This document shows positions 31,378-39,959 of a stretch of DNA of 64,000 nt, one piece after another. The stretch spans positions 23,511 through 87,510 of the forward strand of contig CACZDN010000013.1 of the NCBI GenBank assembly GCA_902779945.1, given 5' to 3'. The position numbers and the translations under genes were made by a program. The notes under the pieces are model-generated. The model did no database searches and was not told the DNA's origin. It saw only the letters and a list, made by a program, of their open reading frames with translations. This DNA is from Oscillospiraceae bacterium (GTDB lineage Bacteria; Bacillota; Clostridia; Oscillospirales; Oscillospiraceae). Every line of letters begins with the position of its first letter. Positions within the stretch are counted from its first letter, which is position 1.

Positions 31378-31857
31378 TCACTCCACCACCAGTCTGACAG
31401 GGCTTCGCGCCCCGTTGAGGGTCTGTGTCCCCTCTGCATCGGAGAAGCAGGCGTAACAGAGCTCGATCTGATACTCGCCTGCCGCGAGGGGCTTGGAGAG
31501 TACCACGGGCTTCGAGGTCTCGCCCGGGGCCAGCAGTTCGGACTCCCACAGCGTTTCCCCATCCAGCACGAGCGAAACACGGAAATGGGCGAAGTTTCGC
31601 TGCGGGTTATCAAAGGTCAGCGTCTGCTCGGTGGTGTCCGCCTTCAGGTTCAGCCACGCAAACTGCGGCAGGGCGATGGTCTTCGTCAGCGGCTCCTCCG
31701 TCGGTGTCGGCTTCGGGGTGAGGCGCGGCGCGGGCGCCGGAGCGGCACTCCGCGTGGACAGTGCCCAGACCGCCACCGCGATTGCCGCGGCGGCTACGAT
31801 AATGAGCACGATCATGATCGCGTTGCGCGGGTCACGTTTTTTCTTCTCATTTTCCAT
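31378..31857 (-). CDS. Membrane-anchored protein, first of the secreted operon
   Basis: 159 residues: a short cytoplasmic start (MENEKKKRDPRN), one membrane helix (AIMIVLIIVAAAAIAVAVWAL), a Pro/Thr linker, then an extracellular beta domain (TLTFDNPQRNFAHFRVSLVL, SELLAPGETSKPV, LAAGEYQIELCYACF). It is the promoter-proximal gene and could dock the secreted proteins at the membrane. The ribosome site GGGAGGG is strong. No named family is recognised. Confidence 0.7.
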   Translation of the reverse strand: MENEKKKRDPRNAIMIVLIIVAAAAIAVAVWALSTRSAAPAPAPRLTPKPTPTEEPLTKTIALPQFAWLNLKADTTEQTLTFDNPQRNFAHFRVSLVLDGETLWESELLAPGETSKPVVLSKPLAAGEYQIELCYACFSDAEGTQTLNGARSPVRLVVE

Positions 31858-32011
31858 CCTGCATTCCCTCCCTCATCATTACAAAAAAGTGGAGAGCGGC
31901 CCATACACGGGACCACTTCATCTGTTTTATTGTCAGGGAAAAAGGGCGGATATAAGAGCCCCTTGTGCCGCGGGCTGTACTTGCCTGCTCTTTCCCAAAA
32001 TTTATGAATAT

Positions 32012-32040
32012 ACTATATCACAGAGGCCCCAAGATTTCAA
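32012..32040 (-). promoter_or_regulatory. Promoter of the secreted-protein operon
   Basis: On the minus strand TTGAAA, 17 bp, TATAGT, about 155 nt upstream of ATG 31857. Confidence 0.6.
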
Positions 32041-32069
32041 GAATAGATAACCTAAAATGATGCATATTC

Positions 32070-32121
32070 ATTGATGATGGGCTTGAATGCCGGGGATTGA
32101 TGATGGGCTTGAATGCCGGGG
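32070..32121. repeat. Perfect 26-bp tandem duplication
   Basis: Two exact head-to-tail copies of ATTGATGATGGGCTTGAATG plus CCGGGG, in the divergent gap between the secreted operon and the membrane-protein pair. Confidence 0.9.
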
Positions 32122-32127
32122 ATGCGC

Positions 32128-32156
32128 TTGCATATTTGTGAAAGGCATGATAAAAT
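32128..32156 (+). promoter_or_regulatory. Promoter candidate of the membrane-protein pair
   Basis: TTGCAT, 17 bp, TAAAAT, 78 bp before ATG 32234. Confidence 0.5.
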
Positions 32157-32233
32157 TATCTCGACAACTCGGTTTTTAACAGACTTGGCCTCCGGTACCG
32201 AAACGACGGCAAAGAGAGGAGACGATACGCATA

Positions 32234-32878
32234 ATGAAAAGTAAGAGACTCTCCTTAGGCAACAGATATAAACGATTTTTCTTAGACGAACGCACCGCCC
32301 TGATCGCAGCGCTGGTGAGCATCCTGATTCTGCCGGTGAATTATTATTTTGGCGTTCGTTCGGGGGGCATCGACGTTGTCGGCTTGTATGACTTGCTGAT
32401 GCGCCTTGTGCTTGTCTGTACCCTGTTGTATTCACTGAAAACCCATAAGCTGCTTCTGATGCAGGCGGCTACCGTGGGGCTGCTGTTCTGCATGCTCTGC
32501 GCCCAGTCTCAGTATGCTTTGGGAAAGCTTGCCAGGCAGGACTCGGAAACCTATATCACAATGGGTCTGCAGGGATTCATCTTTCTGGCAGGCGAACGGA
32601 TGATCCTGTTTATCCAATCCTTTGTCTGTGTCAGTCATTTTGTCATCCATGCGATACGGCGGCAGGAAGCCATCCGGGTGTCCATCAATCAGGTCTCCCT
32701 TCTATTTCTGCTGACGCTTCTGATCGTTCAGCTGATGATTGCGCCCAGCCTGTCTTTTGAGCGCGACTACATTCTTTATATCTGGACGCTGCATTTGGAT
32801 GAGCTGTTCATCTTCATTCTGGTGGCATGTGCGGAATTGATCCTCATGATCGACCAGCGGGAATACACGGGAGGATGA
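32234..32878 (+). CDS. Multi-pass membrane protein, unknown
   Basis: 214 residues with about six hydrophobic helices (ALIAALVSILILPVNYYF, LLMRLVLVCTLLYSL, AATVGLLFCMLCAQ, FIFLAGERMILFIQSFVCV, VSLLFLLTLLIVQLM, LFIFILVACAELILMI) and a basic start. No transporter or enzyme motif was recognised. It is followed after 5 nt by a gene with a membrane part and an extracytoplasmic domain, so the two probably act together at the membrane. Confidence 0.65.
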   Translation: MKSKRLSLGNRYKRFFLDERTALIAALVSILILPVNYYFGVRSGGIDVVGLYDLLMRLVLVCTLLYSLKTHKLLLMQAATVGLLFCMLCAQSQYALGKLARQDSETYITMGLQGFIFLAGERMILFIQSFVCVSHFVIHAIRRQEAIRVSINQVSLLFLLTLLIVQLMIAPSLSFERDYILYIWTLHLDELFIFILVACAELILMIDQREYTGG

Positions 32879-32883
32879 GGCAA

Positions 32884-33861
32884 ATGAGCAAAAACAAGCA
32901 TTGGGCGATATGGTACCTGTTTACGACCATGCTGTCCATTTTCAGCATCTGCACCATCCGAATCTTTGACGGATTCAACTGGCCGTTTTACGCCGTGACT
33001 GTGAATGCCCTCATATCGCTGGGCGGGCTGGTTTTCCATATCCATATGGAGGAGCACGCCCGGAAAAGCCCCGGGGTGCTCGCGGCACGTATTCTCCTTC
33101 TGCTGAATTCCGTTTCCGTTTTTGTGATGATCGGCTTCAGTCTCTTCATTTTAAGCAGCCAATACCATAACCCGCTCGAACCGGACGGGACCTTCTCCTC
33201 CTCTTTGACGATCGATCATCAGCTCGCTGAGTCGGGGAAAGACGTCCTTTTGCTGGAGACGGACGATTTATACATCTATTACGCGGACTACCGCGATCTC
33301 TCTCTTGCAGCGGGCAAAAGGCCCTCCAAGCGCGACCAAAGCATTCAGATCTGCGTGGCGGCTGCCTTTCAGTCCTCCTATCAGCTGGGCTTCAGTCACG
33401 ACAATATCGTAGGGTGGCACACTTCGGAGGGACAGCTTGAGCGCGGAAAACCGCAGGAAAATCTGGGGGCCTTCACCTATGTGAACGGAACAGCCCGTAT
33501 CTGGAACACCGAAGAAGCGGAAGAAGCGATTCGCAACGCCGCCGCTCAGGGCGGGATGGGATTTCAGCAGTTCATTGTCCTCTGCGACGGGCAGCGGGGC
33601 GGCCATGGCAGCGATGAGTTCCGGTGCTATCGTGTGCTTGCGCTCATCGATGGAAAAGCATGCATCATTGATTCCCGCACCCAAATGCATTACGACGACT
33701 TTATCCGCGCCCTTCAGGATCTGGGCGTCCGGGACGCGCTGTACTGCGATATGGGAAGCGGATGGAACTATTCCTGGTATCGGGGAGAAAACGGGAAACC
33801 CGTTGATATCATCGGCATTCCATGGCCGTTCTCTCACAACTGGCTCGTATTCCGAAAATAA
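32884..33861 (+). CDS. Membrane protein with NAGPA-like extracytoplasmic domain
   Basis: 325 residues. The first 115 hold three to four membrane helices (WAIWYLFTTMLSIFSICTI, FYAVTVNALISLGGLVF, VFVMIGFSLFILSS). The rest looks like a phosphodiester-glycosidase (NAGPA) relative: RVLALIDGKACIIDSRTQMH, then LQDLGVRDALYCDMGSGWNY, which aligns by eye with the family's A-x-N-x-D-G-G-G-S segment, though the Gly-rich part is altered. Assignment is tentative. If right, it would act on sugar-phosphate diesters of the envelope. Co-transcribed with the preceding membrane protein. Confidence 0.5.
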   Translation: MSKNKHWAIWYLFTTMLSIFSICTIRIFDGFNWPFYAVTVNALISLGGLVFHIHMEEHARKSPGVLAARILLLLNSVSVFVMIGFSLFILSSQYHNPLEPDGTFSSSLTIDHQLAESGKDVLLLETDDLYIYYADYRDLSLAAGKRPSKRDQSIQICVAAAFQSSYQLGFSHDNIVGWHTSEGQLERGKPQENLGAFTYVNGTARIWNTEEAEEAIRNAAAQGGMGFQQFIVLCDGQRGGHGSDEFRCYRVLALIDGKACIIDSRTQMHYDDFIRALQDLGVRDALYCDMGSGWNYSWYRGENGKPVDIIGIPWPFSHNWLVFRK

Positions 33862-33980
33862 TTCCCTCCGCCCGATTGCGGAGGGAGGAAGCATGACTGC
33901 CTGACCTTCACAGCTGCCCGCAGCAGTCATGATCGCAAGCAATCTGCGCAGCCATGCACAAGCTCATAACAGCACCGACA

Positions 33981-34568
33981 GGGGCTGTCTCAAAATACAG
34001 CCCCTGAAGAAAGAGCAAAATAACGGCAGCCGTCCCTTGAAAAAGGGGCGGCTGTCGGCTTAATATTAGGTTGTGAAGCACAATACAAAGCAGGTAGATT
34101 ATACTCTGCGCTTTGCCAGACAGAGAGAAACGATGGAAGAACGCATCAGCACTTACGAAGGAAAGCTGATCCGAGTGAATCGCAGCATCCAGGCAGAGGG
34201 GGTTTTTGCTATGACCAAGGAAGACATGGGCTTCCGCAGAGTTCTTCTGCGCAGCGCGGTCAAGGTTGAGGTGGAATGGACTTTGCTCAGCCTGGCATAC
34301 AACATCCTCAAGCTCCATCATAAGATTCAAAAGCAGCGCTTGGGAACGGGCCTTGTGATTCCTAAGAGCTTTCCGGCAGGGCTGTAGATTACAAGGCAAC
34401 TGAATATGGAAAAACCATCCGGGAGCGCTGCTTATTTGTGGCACTCTCCGGATGGTTTTGCACATTTTGGCCTTGATGAGGTCAATATGCTATGCCTTTT
34501 TCAACATACTATGACTAATTAGAGAGACGTTGCCTCTCAATAGCTCCTTTTGCTATTTTGAGACAACG
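33981..34568 (+). mobile_element. IS1182-family remnant
   Basis: Left end GGGGCTGTCTCAAAAT at 33981 and inverted right end ATTTTGAGACAAC at 34556 bracket a decayed transposase gene. The element is about a third of full length. A stable hairpin (34411-34459) lies after the transposase remnant. Confidence 0.8.
34073..34387 (+). pseudogene. C-terminal part of IS1182 transposase
   Basis: 104 codons preserving the end of a DDE transposase: LIRVNRSIQAEGVFAMTKED, MGFRRVLLRSAVKVEVEWTL, AYNILKLHHK. The catalytic Glu region (AEGVFAMTK) survives but the N-terminal two thirds are missing. An intact IS1182 transposase has around 450-550 residues. It cannot transpose by itself. Confidence 0.85.
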
Positions 34569-34633
34569 CCTGTGTCCTGTGTATCCAGATTCACTTGCCG
34601 ATCAACGGACCTGTTTTCCGCTGCCAGGCCGTA

Positions 34634-35206
34634 TTACAGGTAGCGGACGATATCCTCTGTCTCGTATTTCGGCACATAGTAATCGCCGTTGGAATCACGC
34701 CAGTAGTTCTTCTGTCCGTCCTTGAGCGGCACCACCGTGCTGCGGTGCGCCGGATAGCCGAAAGCGATGCCGGTGTGCACCTGCAGATTCTCGGGCAGAC
34801 CCAGAAACTCCGCCGTCTTCGAGCGGTGAAGGGTGCCGATAATGCAGCTGCCAACACCATGGGCCCAGGCCGCCGTGGTCATGCTCGCCACCGCGATGCC
34901 CACATCCATATCACTGTGGCCGGGGACCGAGCTGTCCTGCAAAACCACGATGTACAGGGTAGGGCGCTGCTCCGGCTTCGGGGTTCCGGCCCCGTTCGGA
35001 ATGGCGGCCGCCCATTTGGTCAGCTCGCAAAGCGCCCCCACATCCTCCGGCTTCTGCGCCACGACAAAGCGCAGGCTCTGTCTGTTTGCGCCGCAGTTTG
35101 CAAGCCGTCCGGCCTCCAGAATGTCCTGAACGACCTCCCGGGGCACCGGCTCTTGGGTGAAGGCCCGGAATGTGCGCCTCGTGCGCAGAACCTCCATCAT
35201 ATCCAT
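34634..35206 (-). CDS. Nitroreductase-family flavoprotein
   Basis: 190 residues of the FMN-dependent nitroreductase fold: MEVLRTRRTFRAF with the phosphate-binding Arg residues, VVQDILEAGRLANCGANRQSLRFVVA, MDVGIAVASMTTAAWAHGVGSCIIGTL and the closing IAFGYPAH. The last gene of the TRAP transporter operon, 18 nt after the small permease gene, with GGGAGGTAAGG as ribosome site. It could reduce the compound imported by that system; the substrate is unknown. Confidence 0.88.
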   Translation of the reverse strand: MDMMEVLRTRRTFRAFTQEPVPREVVQDILEAGRLANCGANRQSLRFVVAQKPEDVGALCELTKWAAAIPNGAGTPKPEQRPTLYIVVLQDSSVPGHSDMDVGIAVASMTTAAWAHGVGSCIIGTLHRSKTAEFLGLPENLQVHTGIAFGYPAHRSTVVPLKDGQKNYWRDSNGDYYVPKYETEDIVRYL

Positions 35207-35224
35207 ATCCTTACCTCCCGTTTC

Positions 35225-35716
35225 TCAGTTCTTGCCGCTGCGCAGCTCTTTGAACGCGACGACGATGTCGCGGATGCTGTAGATAAAGAGCAGCAGACCG
35301 CCGATGACGATGCTGGCGTAGGGCACCTGGCGCGGCGCGCGCAGGATGATGGTCGGGGCCTGAGCCTTGCTGAACAGCTCCCACGCATAGTAGAAGAACA
35401 CCGCAAAGAAGACTGCGTTGAAGATCGTGATGCAGAAATTCAGGATGCGGATGAATCTGGTGTCCTTGAATTTCTGCTGCAGAAGATCGACCCGGAAGTG
35501 TGCGCCGTCGCGCATGATGAGGGCGCTCGTCAGAAAGATCATATATGCCATGCTCCACTCGACCACCTCGTCCGTCCAGGACAGGGAAATGTTGATGGGC
35601 GTAAAGCGGATGATGACGCGGAACATCAGGATGATCGCAATGAGGGCCAGGCAGCAGACCACAATGATCTTCAACGCCTGCGCGACGATTTTGTCAAGCT
35701 TTTTCAGAAATTCCAT
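35225..35716 (-). CDS. dctQ: TRAP transporter small permease DctQ
   Basis: 163 residues with four membrane helices and the family's LSWTDEVVEWSMAYMIFLTS signature. DctQ pairs with DctM to form the membrane complex of sodium-driven tripartite carboxylate-type importers. It lies 12 nt after dctM, an order of P-M-Q instead of the common P-Q-M. The C-terminus is basic (FKELRSGKN). Confidence 0.92.
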   Translation of the reverse strand: MEFLKKLDKIVAQALKIIVVCCLALIAIILMFRVIIRFTPINISLSWTDEVVEWSMAYMIFLTSALIMRDGAHFRVDLLQQKFKDTRFIRILNFCITIFNAVFFAVFFYYAWELFSKAQAPTIILRAPRQVPYASIVIGGLLLFIYSIRDIVVAFKELRSGKN

Positions 35717-35728
35717 GGCAGCCCCCTC

Positions 35729-37012
35729 TTAGACCAGTATGGACGGCAGCCATGTACACAGGGGAGGAATAAAGGTACACAGCAGCAGGACGATAATAAT
35801 ACCGATTACGTAAGGTATGACTTCTTTTGACAGCTCCAGCATTGGCACATCTGTCACCGATGACACCGCGTACAAACTCATGCCCACCGGCGGCGTCAGC
35901 AGACCGATCATGGAGGCCAGAACCATGATCACGCCGAACTGAAGCTGGCTCATGCCCATCTGGGCAATGATCGGCAGAAAGATGGGGGCAACGATCAGGA
36001 TGACCGCTGTGCCCTCGAGGAACATGCCCAGCACAAGCAGGATGAAAATGATCATCAGGATGAGCGCGGTGGGGTTTGCGGTGATGGAGAGCATACCCTC
36101 AATGACCTGGTTCGGCACGCGCTGGTGCGTCATGAAGTAGGCCAGGAAGTTTGCGATCGCGATGATGAAGAGGGTCTTGCAGCTTGTGACGATGCTGTCA
36201 TACACGATCTTGAACAGGTCCTTGAACTTGACCTCGCGATACACGACGCAGCTTAAAAACAGGGCATAGAAGCAGGCGACAATGGAGGCCTCGGTGGCGG
36301 TGAACCAGCCGCTCCAGATGCCGCCGACGATAATGACGATGGTCATCAGGCTGGGGATAGCGTTGATGAAGTATTTCCAGCGGATGCTCCAGGGCATCCT
36401 GGGCTCGATGGGGTAGTGGTGCCTTACGCTGGTATAGTAGACCCACACGCCCATGGCCACGGCCATCATGAAACCGGGGATGAAGCCGGCCGCAAAGAGC
36501 TTGCTGACCGAAGCCTCAGTGGCGCAGCTGGAGTAAACGACAAAGGCGATGGAGGGCGGAATGACGGGGCCGATGGTCGAGGAGCCTGCGGTGATGCCGG
36601 CACTGAAACGGTGGGGGAAGCCGGCGTCGTCCATGGCCTTCATCTCGATCATGCCGAGACCCGCCGCGTCCGCGACAGCCGCGCCGGACATACCGGAAAA
36701 GATGACGGAAGAGACGATGTTCACCTGACCCAGACCGCCGGGCCAGTGGCCGACCATGGCCTTGGCGAAGTTAAAGATACGGTCGGTGATACCGCCGGTA
36801 TTCATGAGGTTGCCGGCGAGAATAAAAAACGGGATGGCCAGCATGGTGAAGCTGGTGGTTCCGTTGTAGATACGCTGTGCCATGACGGCCAGTATGTTGC
36901 CGTAGCCGAGGCCTGCGAACATGGCGGCTGCGGTGCCGCCCATGGCCGCACATACAGGCACGCCGAGAAGCATCAGCCCGATCAGCACAACGCAGGTAAT
37001 CAATGCAATCAT
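35729..37012 (-). CDS. dctM: TRAP transporter large permease DctM
   Basis: 427 residues, about twelve helices. Diagnostic segments: IPFFILAGNLMNTGG, GGLGQVNIVSSVIFSGMSGAA, GSSTIGPVIPPSIAFVVY, FLEGTAVILIVAPIFLP, and LLTPPVGMSLYAVSSV. It carries the transport path for the solute delivered by DctP. The gene follows dctP by 119 nt. Confidence 0.95.
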   Translation of the reverse strand: MIALITCVVLIGLMLLGVPVCAAMGGTAAAMFAGLGYGNILAVMAQRIYNGTTSFTMLAIPFFILAGNLMNTGGITDRIFNFAKAMVGHWPGGLGQVNIVSSVIFSGMSGAAVADAAGLGMIEMKAMDDAGFPHRFSAGITAGSSTIGPVIPPSIAFVVYSSCATEASVSKLFAAGFIPGFMMAVAMGVWVYYTSVRHHYPIEPRMPWSIRWKYFINAIPSLMTIVIIVGGIWSGWFTATEASIVACFYALFLSCVVYREVKFKDLFKIVYDSIVTSCKTLFIIAIANFLAYFMTHQRVPNQVIEGMLSITANPTALILMIIFILLVLGMFLEGTAVILIVAPIFLPIIAQMGMSQLQFGVIMVLASMIGLLTPPVGMSLYAVSSVTDVPMLELSKEVIPYVIGIIIVLLLCTFIPPLCTWLPSILV

Positions 37013-37131
37013 CAGACTATCTCCTTTTATAAAGACAGCATCCTCCTTAGCCCGCAGACGGGGATCCGAAAGATGCTGTCACAAGCTATGCTATTGCTGG
37101 ATCACGTCACTGCCCAAGGGCGGGAGACGTT

Positions 37132-38154
37132 TTACTGACGAGCGTTTTCGACGATCTCCATCATGCGGTCAACCTGCTCCTGCGTCACGGCGCCGGTGGA
37201 AACCATCTTGTCGTACGCATACTGCATGTTCTCGCGGAATTCGTCGATGTTGACCTCGATGATCTGCATACCCTCGGCCGCCAGCTTCTCAAGATAGTCG
37301 GCCTCGGAATCCTGAACAGTCTGGCGCATGAAAGCGGAAGCCTCCGCGGAAGCCTTCTCGATGGCCTCACGCTGGGTGTCGCTCAGCTTCTCCCAGAGTC
37401 TGTTGTTGATGCAGAGGTTCATGGACTCCCACTCGTGTCTGGTGAGGGTGAGGTACTTCTGCTCGCACTCCCAGAGGGCGTTGTTGTAGATGGTGGAGAT
37501 GGGGTTTTCCTGGCCGTCAACGGTCTTCTGCTTGAGGGCGGGGATCAGCTCGCTGAAAGCGACCTGCTGGACGTTTGCACCCAGAGCTTCCATGCAGAAG
37601 ATGAGCTGCTGCTCGGACGGGGTACGGATGAGCAGACCCTTGATCTGATCGGGGTGCTCAACGGGAACCTTGGAGTTGGTGAGGCTGCGGAAGCCATACT
37701 CCCAGCTGCCGACGTCGTGGATGCCCTTGGACTCGAGCGTGCCGTCGTTGACCCAGTCCTTGAACTCACCGTCAACCACGCGGTAGGCGTGGGCGTAGTC
37801 GTCGTACAGGTAAGGCATGGCGACGAGGTGGTAGCGGCTGTCGTACTCGCCCAGGGTGGCCTCGCAGATCAGGCAGGCGTCGATGGCGCCGATGGAAACC
37901 TGCTCCGCCATCTCGGGGGCGTTGCCGAACTCGGAGTTGTTGTGCACCTCGACGGTGATGGTGCCGCCGGAGTACTCGTTCGCCAGCTCGGCGAACTTCA
38001 GGGAAGCCGCCTGGCCGGGCTCGCCGTTGGCGTTGAAGTTGCCCAGACGGATGGTCACGGGCTTGTCATCGGCGAAGGCAAAGGCCTGGCCGCAGCCAAG
38101 GATCAGCGTGCAGACCAGCGCAAATGCAAGGATTGCGGAAAGTGTTCTTTTCAT
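37132..38154 (-). CDS. dctP: TRAP transporter substrate-binding lipoprotein DctP
   Basis: 340 residues. The N-terminus is a lipoprotein signal (AFALVCTLILGCGQAF; Cys at the lipobox). The mature protein has the DctP fold: ELANEYSGGTITVEVHNNSE, GAIDACLICEATLGEYDSRY, GFRSLTNSKVPVEHPDQIKG and GQENPISTIYNNALWECEQKYLTLTRH. The conserved Arg that binds the solute carboxylate would lie in the LIRTPSEQQ segment. The ligand is probably an organic acid. A well-formed promoter lies 61 bp upstream. Confidence 0.93.
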   Translation of the reverse strand: MKRTLSAILAFALVCTLILGCGQAFAFADDKPVTIRLGNFNANGEPGQAASLKFAELANEYSGGTITVEVHNNSEFGNAPEMAEQVSIGAIDACLICEATLGEYDSRYHLVAMPYLYDDYAHAYRVVDGEFKDWVNDGTLESKGIHDVGSWEYGFRSLTNSKVPVEHPDQIKGLLIRTPSEQQLIFCMEALGANVQQVAFSELIPALKQKTVDGQENPISTIYNNALWECEQKYLTLTRHEWESMNLCINNRLWEKLSDTQREAIEKASAEASAFMRQTVQDSEADYLEKLAAEGMQIIEVNIDEFRENMQYAYDKMVSTGAVTQEQVDRMMEIVENARQ

Positions 38155-38214
38155 GCGTGTTCCTCCTGTAAATCATTTTTGGGTATCCCATCCAACCGGG
38201 ATAATACTGGAAAA

Positions 38215-38243
38215 AGTATAGCCTTGCACAGGACATTTGTCAA
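38215..38243 (-). promoter_or_regulatory. Promoter and operator region of the TRAP operon
   Basis: On the minus strand TTGACA, 17 bp, TATACT. The -35 box lies within inverted GGACATT/AATGTTCC half-sites (38231-38249), a likely operator. Confidence 0.7.
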
Positions 38244-38382
38244 TGTTCCAATCTGGACATTTTATAGGGGTTTTATGGGCATTTCACAAAACGGGGTTTA
38301 CATAACAACCAACAATACAAAAAAAGACTGCATTATTCACAGAGAGCGGAGAGGAAATACGTCCCGAAAAAACCCGCCGGCT

Positions 38383-39318
38383 TCAACAGAAGAGATACTG
38401 AAAAACGATCAGCATCACAGGCATCGTCAGGACACAGAGAGCCATACTGATTACACTGTATACACTTGTTTCATAGGCTTTGTTATTATACAGAACCGCA
38501 AGCTGCGATATGGTGGACGCCGTCGGTGTGCACAAAGCAATGAAGCAGACCTGAAACACCGGGATCAGCGACGGATTTCCATTGAAGATGCCCGTACCCA
38601 GAAACAGGAGCAGCAGGCTCACAGGCATAGCGATCAGTCTCCCAAATGTGATGGCATATGCCCTCCCGTTTGTAAAGACCTTTCTCAGATCATTTCCGGT
38701 GATAACCATGCCGATCACCAGCATGGAGCAGGGACCGACCATACTCCCCAGGCTATCCATCGCAGTATAAAGCACATCCGGAAGCCTGATTCGGAGAGAT
38801 GTCAGGAAGAGTCCCGCGGTCATTGCGAGCACATTCGGATTGAGTATGATTTTTTTGAAGTGAAGACGCTTTTCGCCGCTGATGACGCTGTCCCCGTGCG
38901 TCCAGATAAATGCGTTGAAGGGCACCTGCAGCGCGCTTGCGTAAAAAACATATTCACTGCCCATGATCATGTTGATGAGCGGCAGGGCAAGGTTGCCGAC
39001 ATTGCTGTAAATCATGCTGCACTGGTCAATTGCGTCCAGCTTCAGCGGTTTTTTCAGGATTTCCAACGACAAGATCCAAATCGTGTATGTACCGAAGCCC
39101 AGTGCGAGCGCACAAAGAAAACCGTGTAATCTCTCCGGCGTCAAGTCGATCTGAAATGACCGACAGATCAGGCAGGGCTGGAGGATATACACGATCAGTC
39201 TGGACAGCGTTTTGCTGTCGTTGCTCTCGATTACACGGAATTTAACGGCCCCAAATCCGACAATGACCATGAGCATCATGGCGGCCAGCTTGCTCATCAG
39301 TATAAGCCCAGGATTCAT
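38383..39318 (-). CDS. AEC-family (auxin efflux carrier) permease
   Basis: 311 residues with about ten helices in two inverted halves: LAAMMLMVIVGFGAVKFRVI, LSRLIVYILQPCLICRSFQI, the central YSNVGNLALPLINMIMGSEY with the family's N-x-G-N-x-x-x-P motif, and CFIALCTPTASTISQLAVLYNN in the second half. Bacterial members export or exchange organic acids such as malate or malonate. It stands alone upstream of the TRAP operon, same strand, with GAGAGGGAG as ribosome site. Confidence 0.88.
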   Translation of the reverse strand: MNPGLILMSKLAAMMLMVIVGFGAVKFRVIESNDSKTLSRLIVYILQPCLICRSFQIDLTPERLHGFLCALALGFGTYTIWILSLEILKKPLKLDAIDQCSMIYSNVGNLALPLINMIMGSEYVFYASALQVPFNAFIWTHGDSVISGEKRLHFKKIILNPNVLAMTAGLFLTSLRIRLPDVLYTAMDSLGSMVGPCSMLVIGMVITGNDLRKVFTNGRAYAITFGRLIAMPVSLLLLFLGTGIFNGNPSLIPVFQVCFIALCTPTASTISQLAVLYNNKAYETSVYSVISMALCVLTMPVMLIVFQYLFC

Positions 39319-39387
39319 CTGCTCTCCCTCTCTGTCTTCCGCTTGTTAACGCGACCTATCATAAGTTGAACCGTATCCGATGTCAAG

Positions 39388-39546
39388 GGCAACACCGCAC
39401 AATCCGCCTTCGGCATCTCCTGGAGAATTTGCGCTCTGATTTCGTCACTTTTCCTTGAGGTACACAAAGTACATCTGCAAAAAAGTGCCTTTATCAGAAC
39501 CCAAATGTTCTCAGGATCTGCTCTTGCCGAATTATGCGGTATTGCC
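39388..39546. mobile_element. Inverted-repeat element copy 4 (longest)
   Basis: 159 bp, GGCAACACCGCACAAT ... AATTATGCGGTATTGCC, with CAAG duplicated on both sides (39384-39387, 39547-39550). It forms the 3' boundary of the pseudogene next to it. Confidence 0.85.
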
Positions 39547-39550
39547 CAAG

Positions 39551-39706
39551 CTCTTTGAAGTCCTGAACGGCCTGCCTCATTTCGCCGCAGTTACAGGGCG
39601 CGCCCTGCTCGGCCGATTGCCGGAGCCGATCCCGCACGGCCTCCGGGTCGATCCCCATGCTGCAAAGCCGCGCCGCTGACACGATAAGCAACTCCTTGCT
39701 GTCCGT
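39551..39706 (-). pseudogene. Decayed copy of the 74-aa XRE-partner gene
   Basis: The frame DSKELLIVSAARLCSMGIDP then EAVRDRLRQSAEQGA closely matches the intact gene at 51104-51328 (DNKDLLIASAARLYSMGIDL...). The start codon position is ACG (39704-39706) instead of ATG, and the 3' end is replaced by the dispersed element. Clearly a dead second copy. Confidence 0.75.
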
Positions 39707-39768
39707 ACGCTGTCCAGCTCAAACCCGATTTCAGGCTGTACACAGCCCAAATAGTGCACGCATAGCTC

Positions 39769-39813
39769 TTCTCCACGCCTGAGTCTGATGCGCTGGAGCA
39801 GGAAATCAAATGA
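39769..39813 (+). pseudogene. 3' tail of an XRE regulator gene
   Basis: 45 bases encoding FSTPESDALEQEIK-stop, differing at three positions from the end of the intact XRE gene (51645-51689). The rest of the gene is missing. A terminator like that of the intact locus follows at 39892. Confidence 0.75.
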
Positions 39814-39891
39814 AGCGCCGGGCGGGGCATCCATGCGGCCCACAGGGCAGGCGAAAGGACGGTTCCTGAATCCTGCTGCCAGATAAAAAAA

Positions 39892-39935
39892 CGGCCCATC
39901 TCTGCCTGCCGGGCAGAAATGGGCCGGACTTTTCT
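39892..39935 (+). terminator. Terminator of the decayed XRE locus
   Basis: CGGCCCAT and ATGGGCCG with inner CTGCC/GGCAG, followed by ACTTTTCTT. Homologous to the hairpin at 51708. Confidence 0.75.
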
Positions 39936-39959
39936 TCTGTTGGGCGCTCTGTCCCGTTG

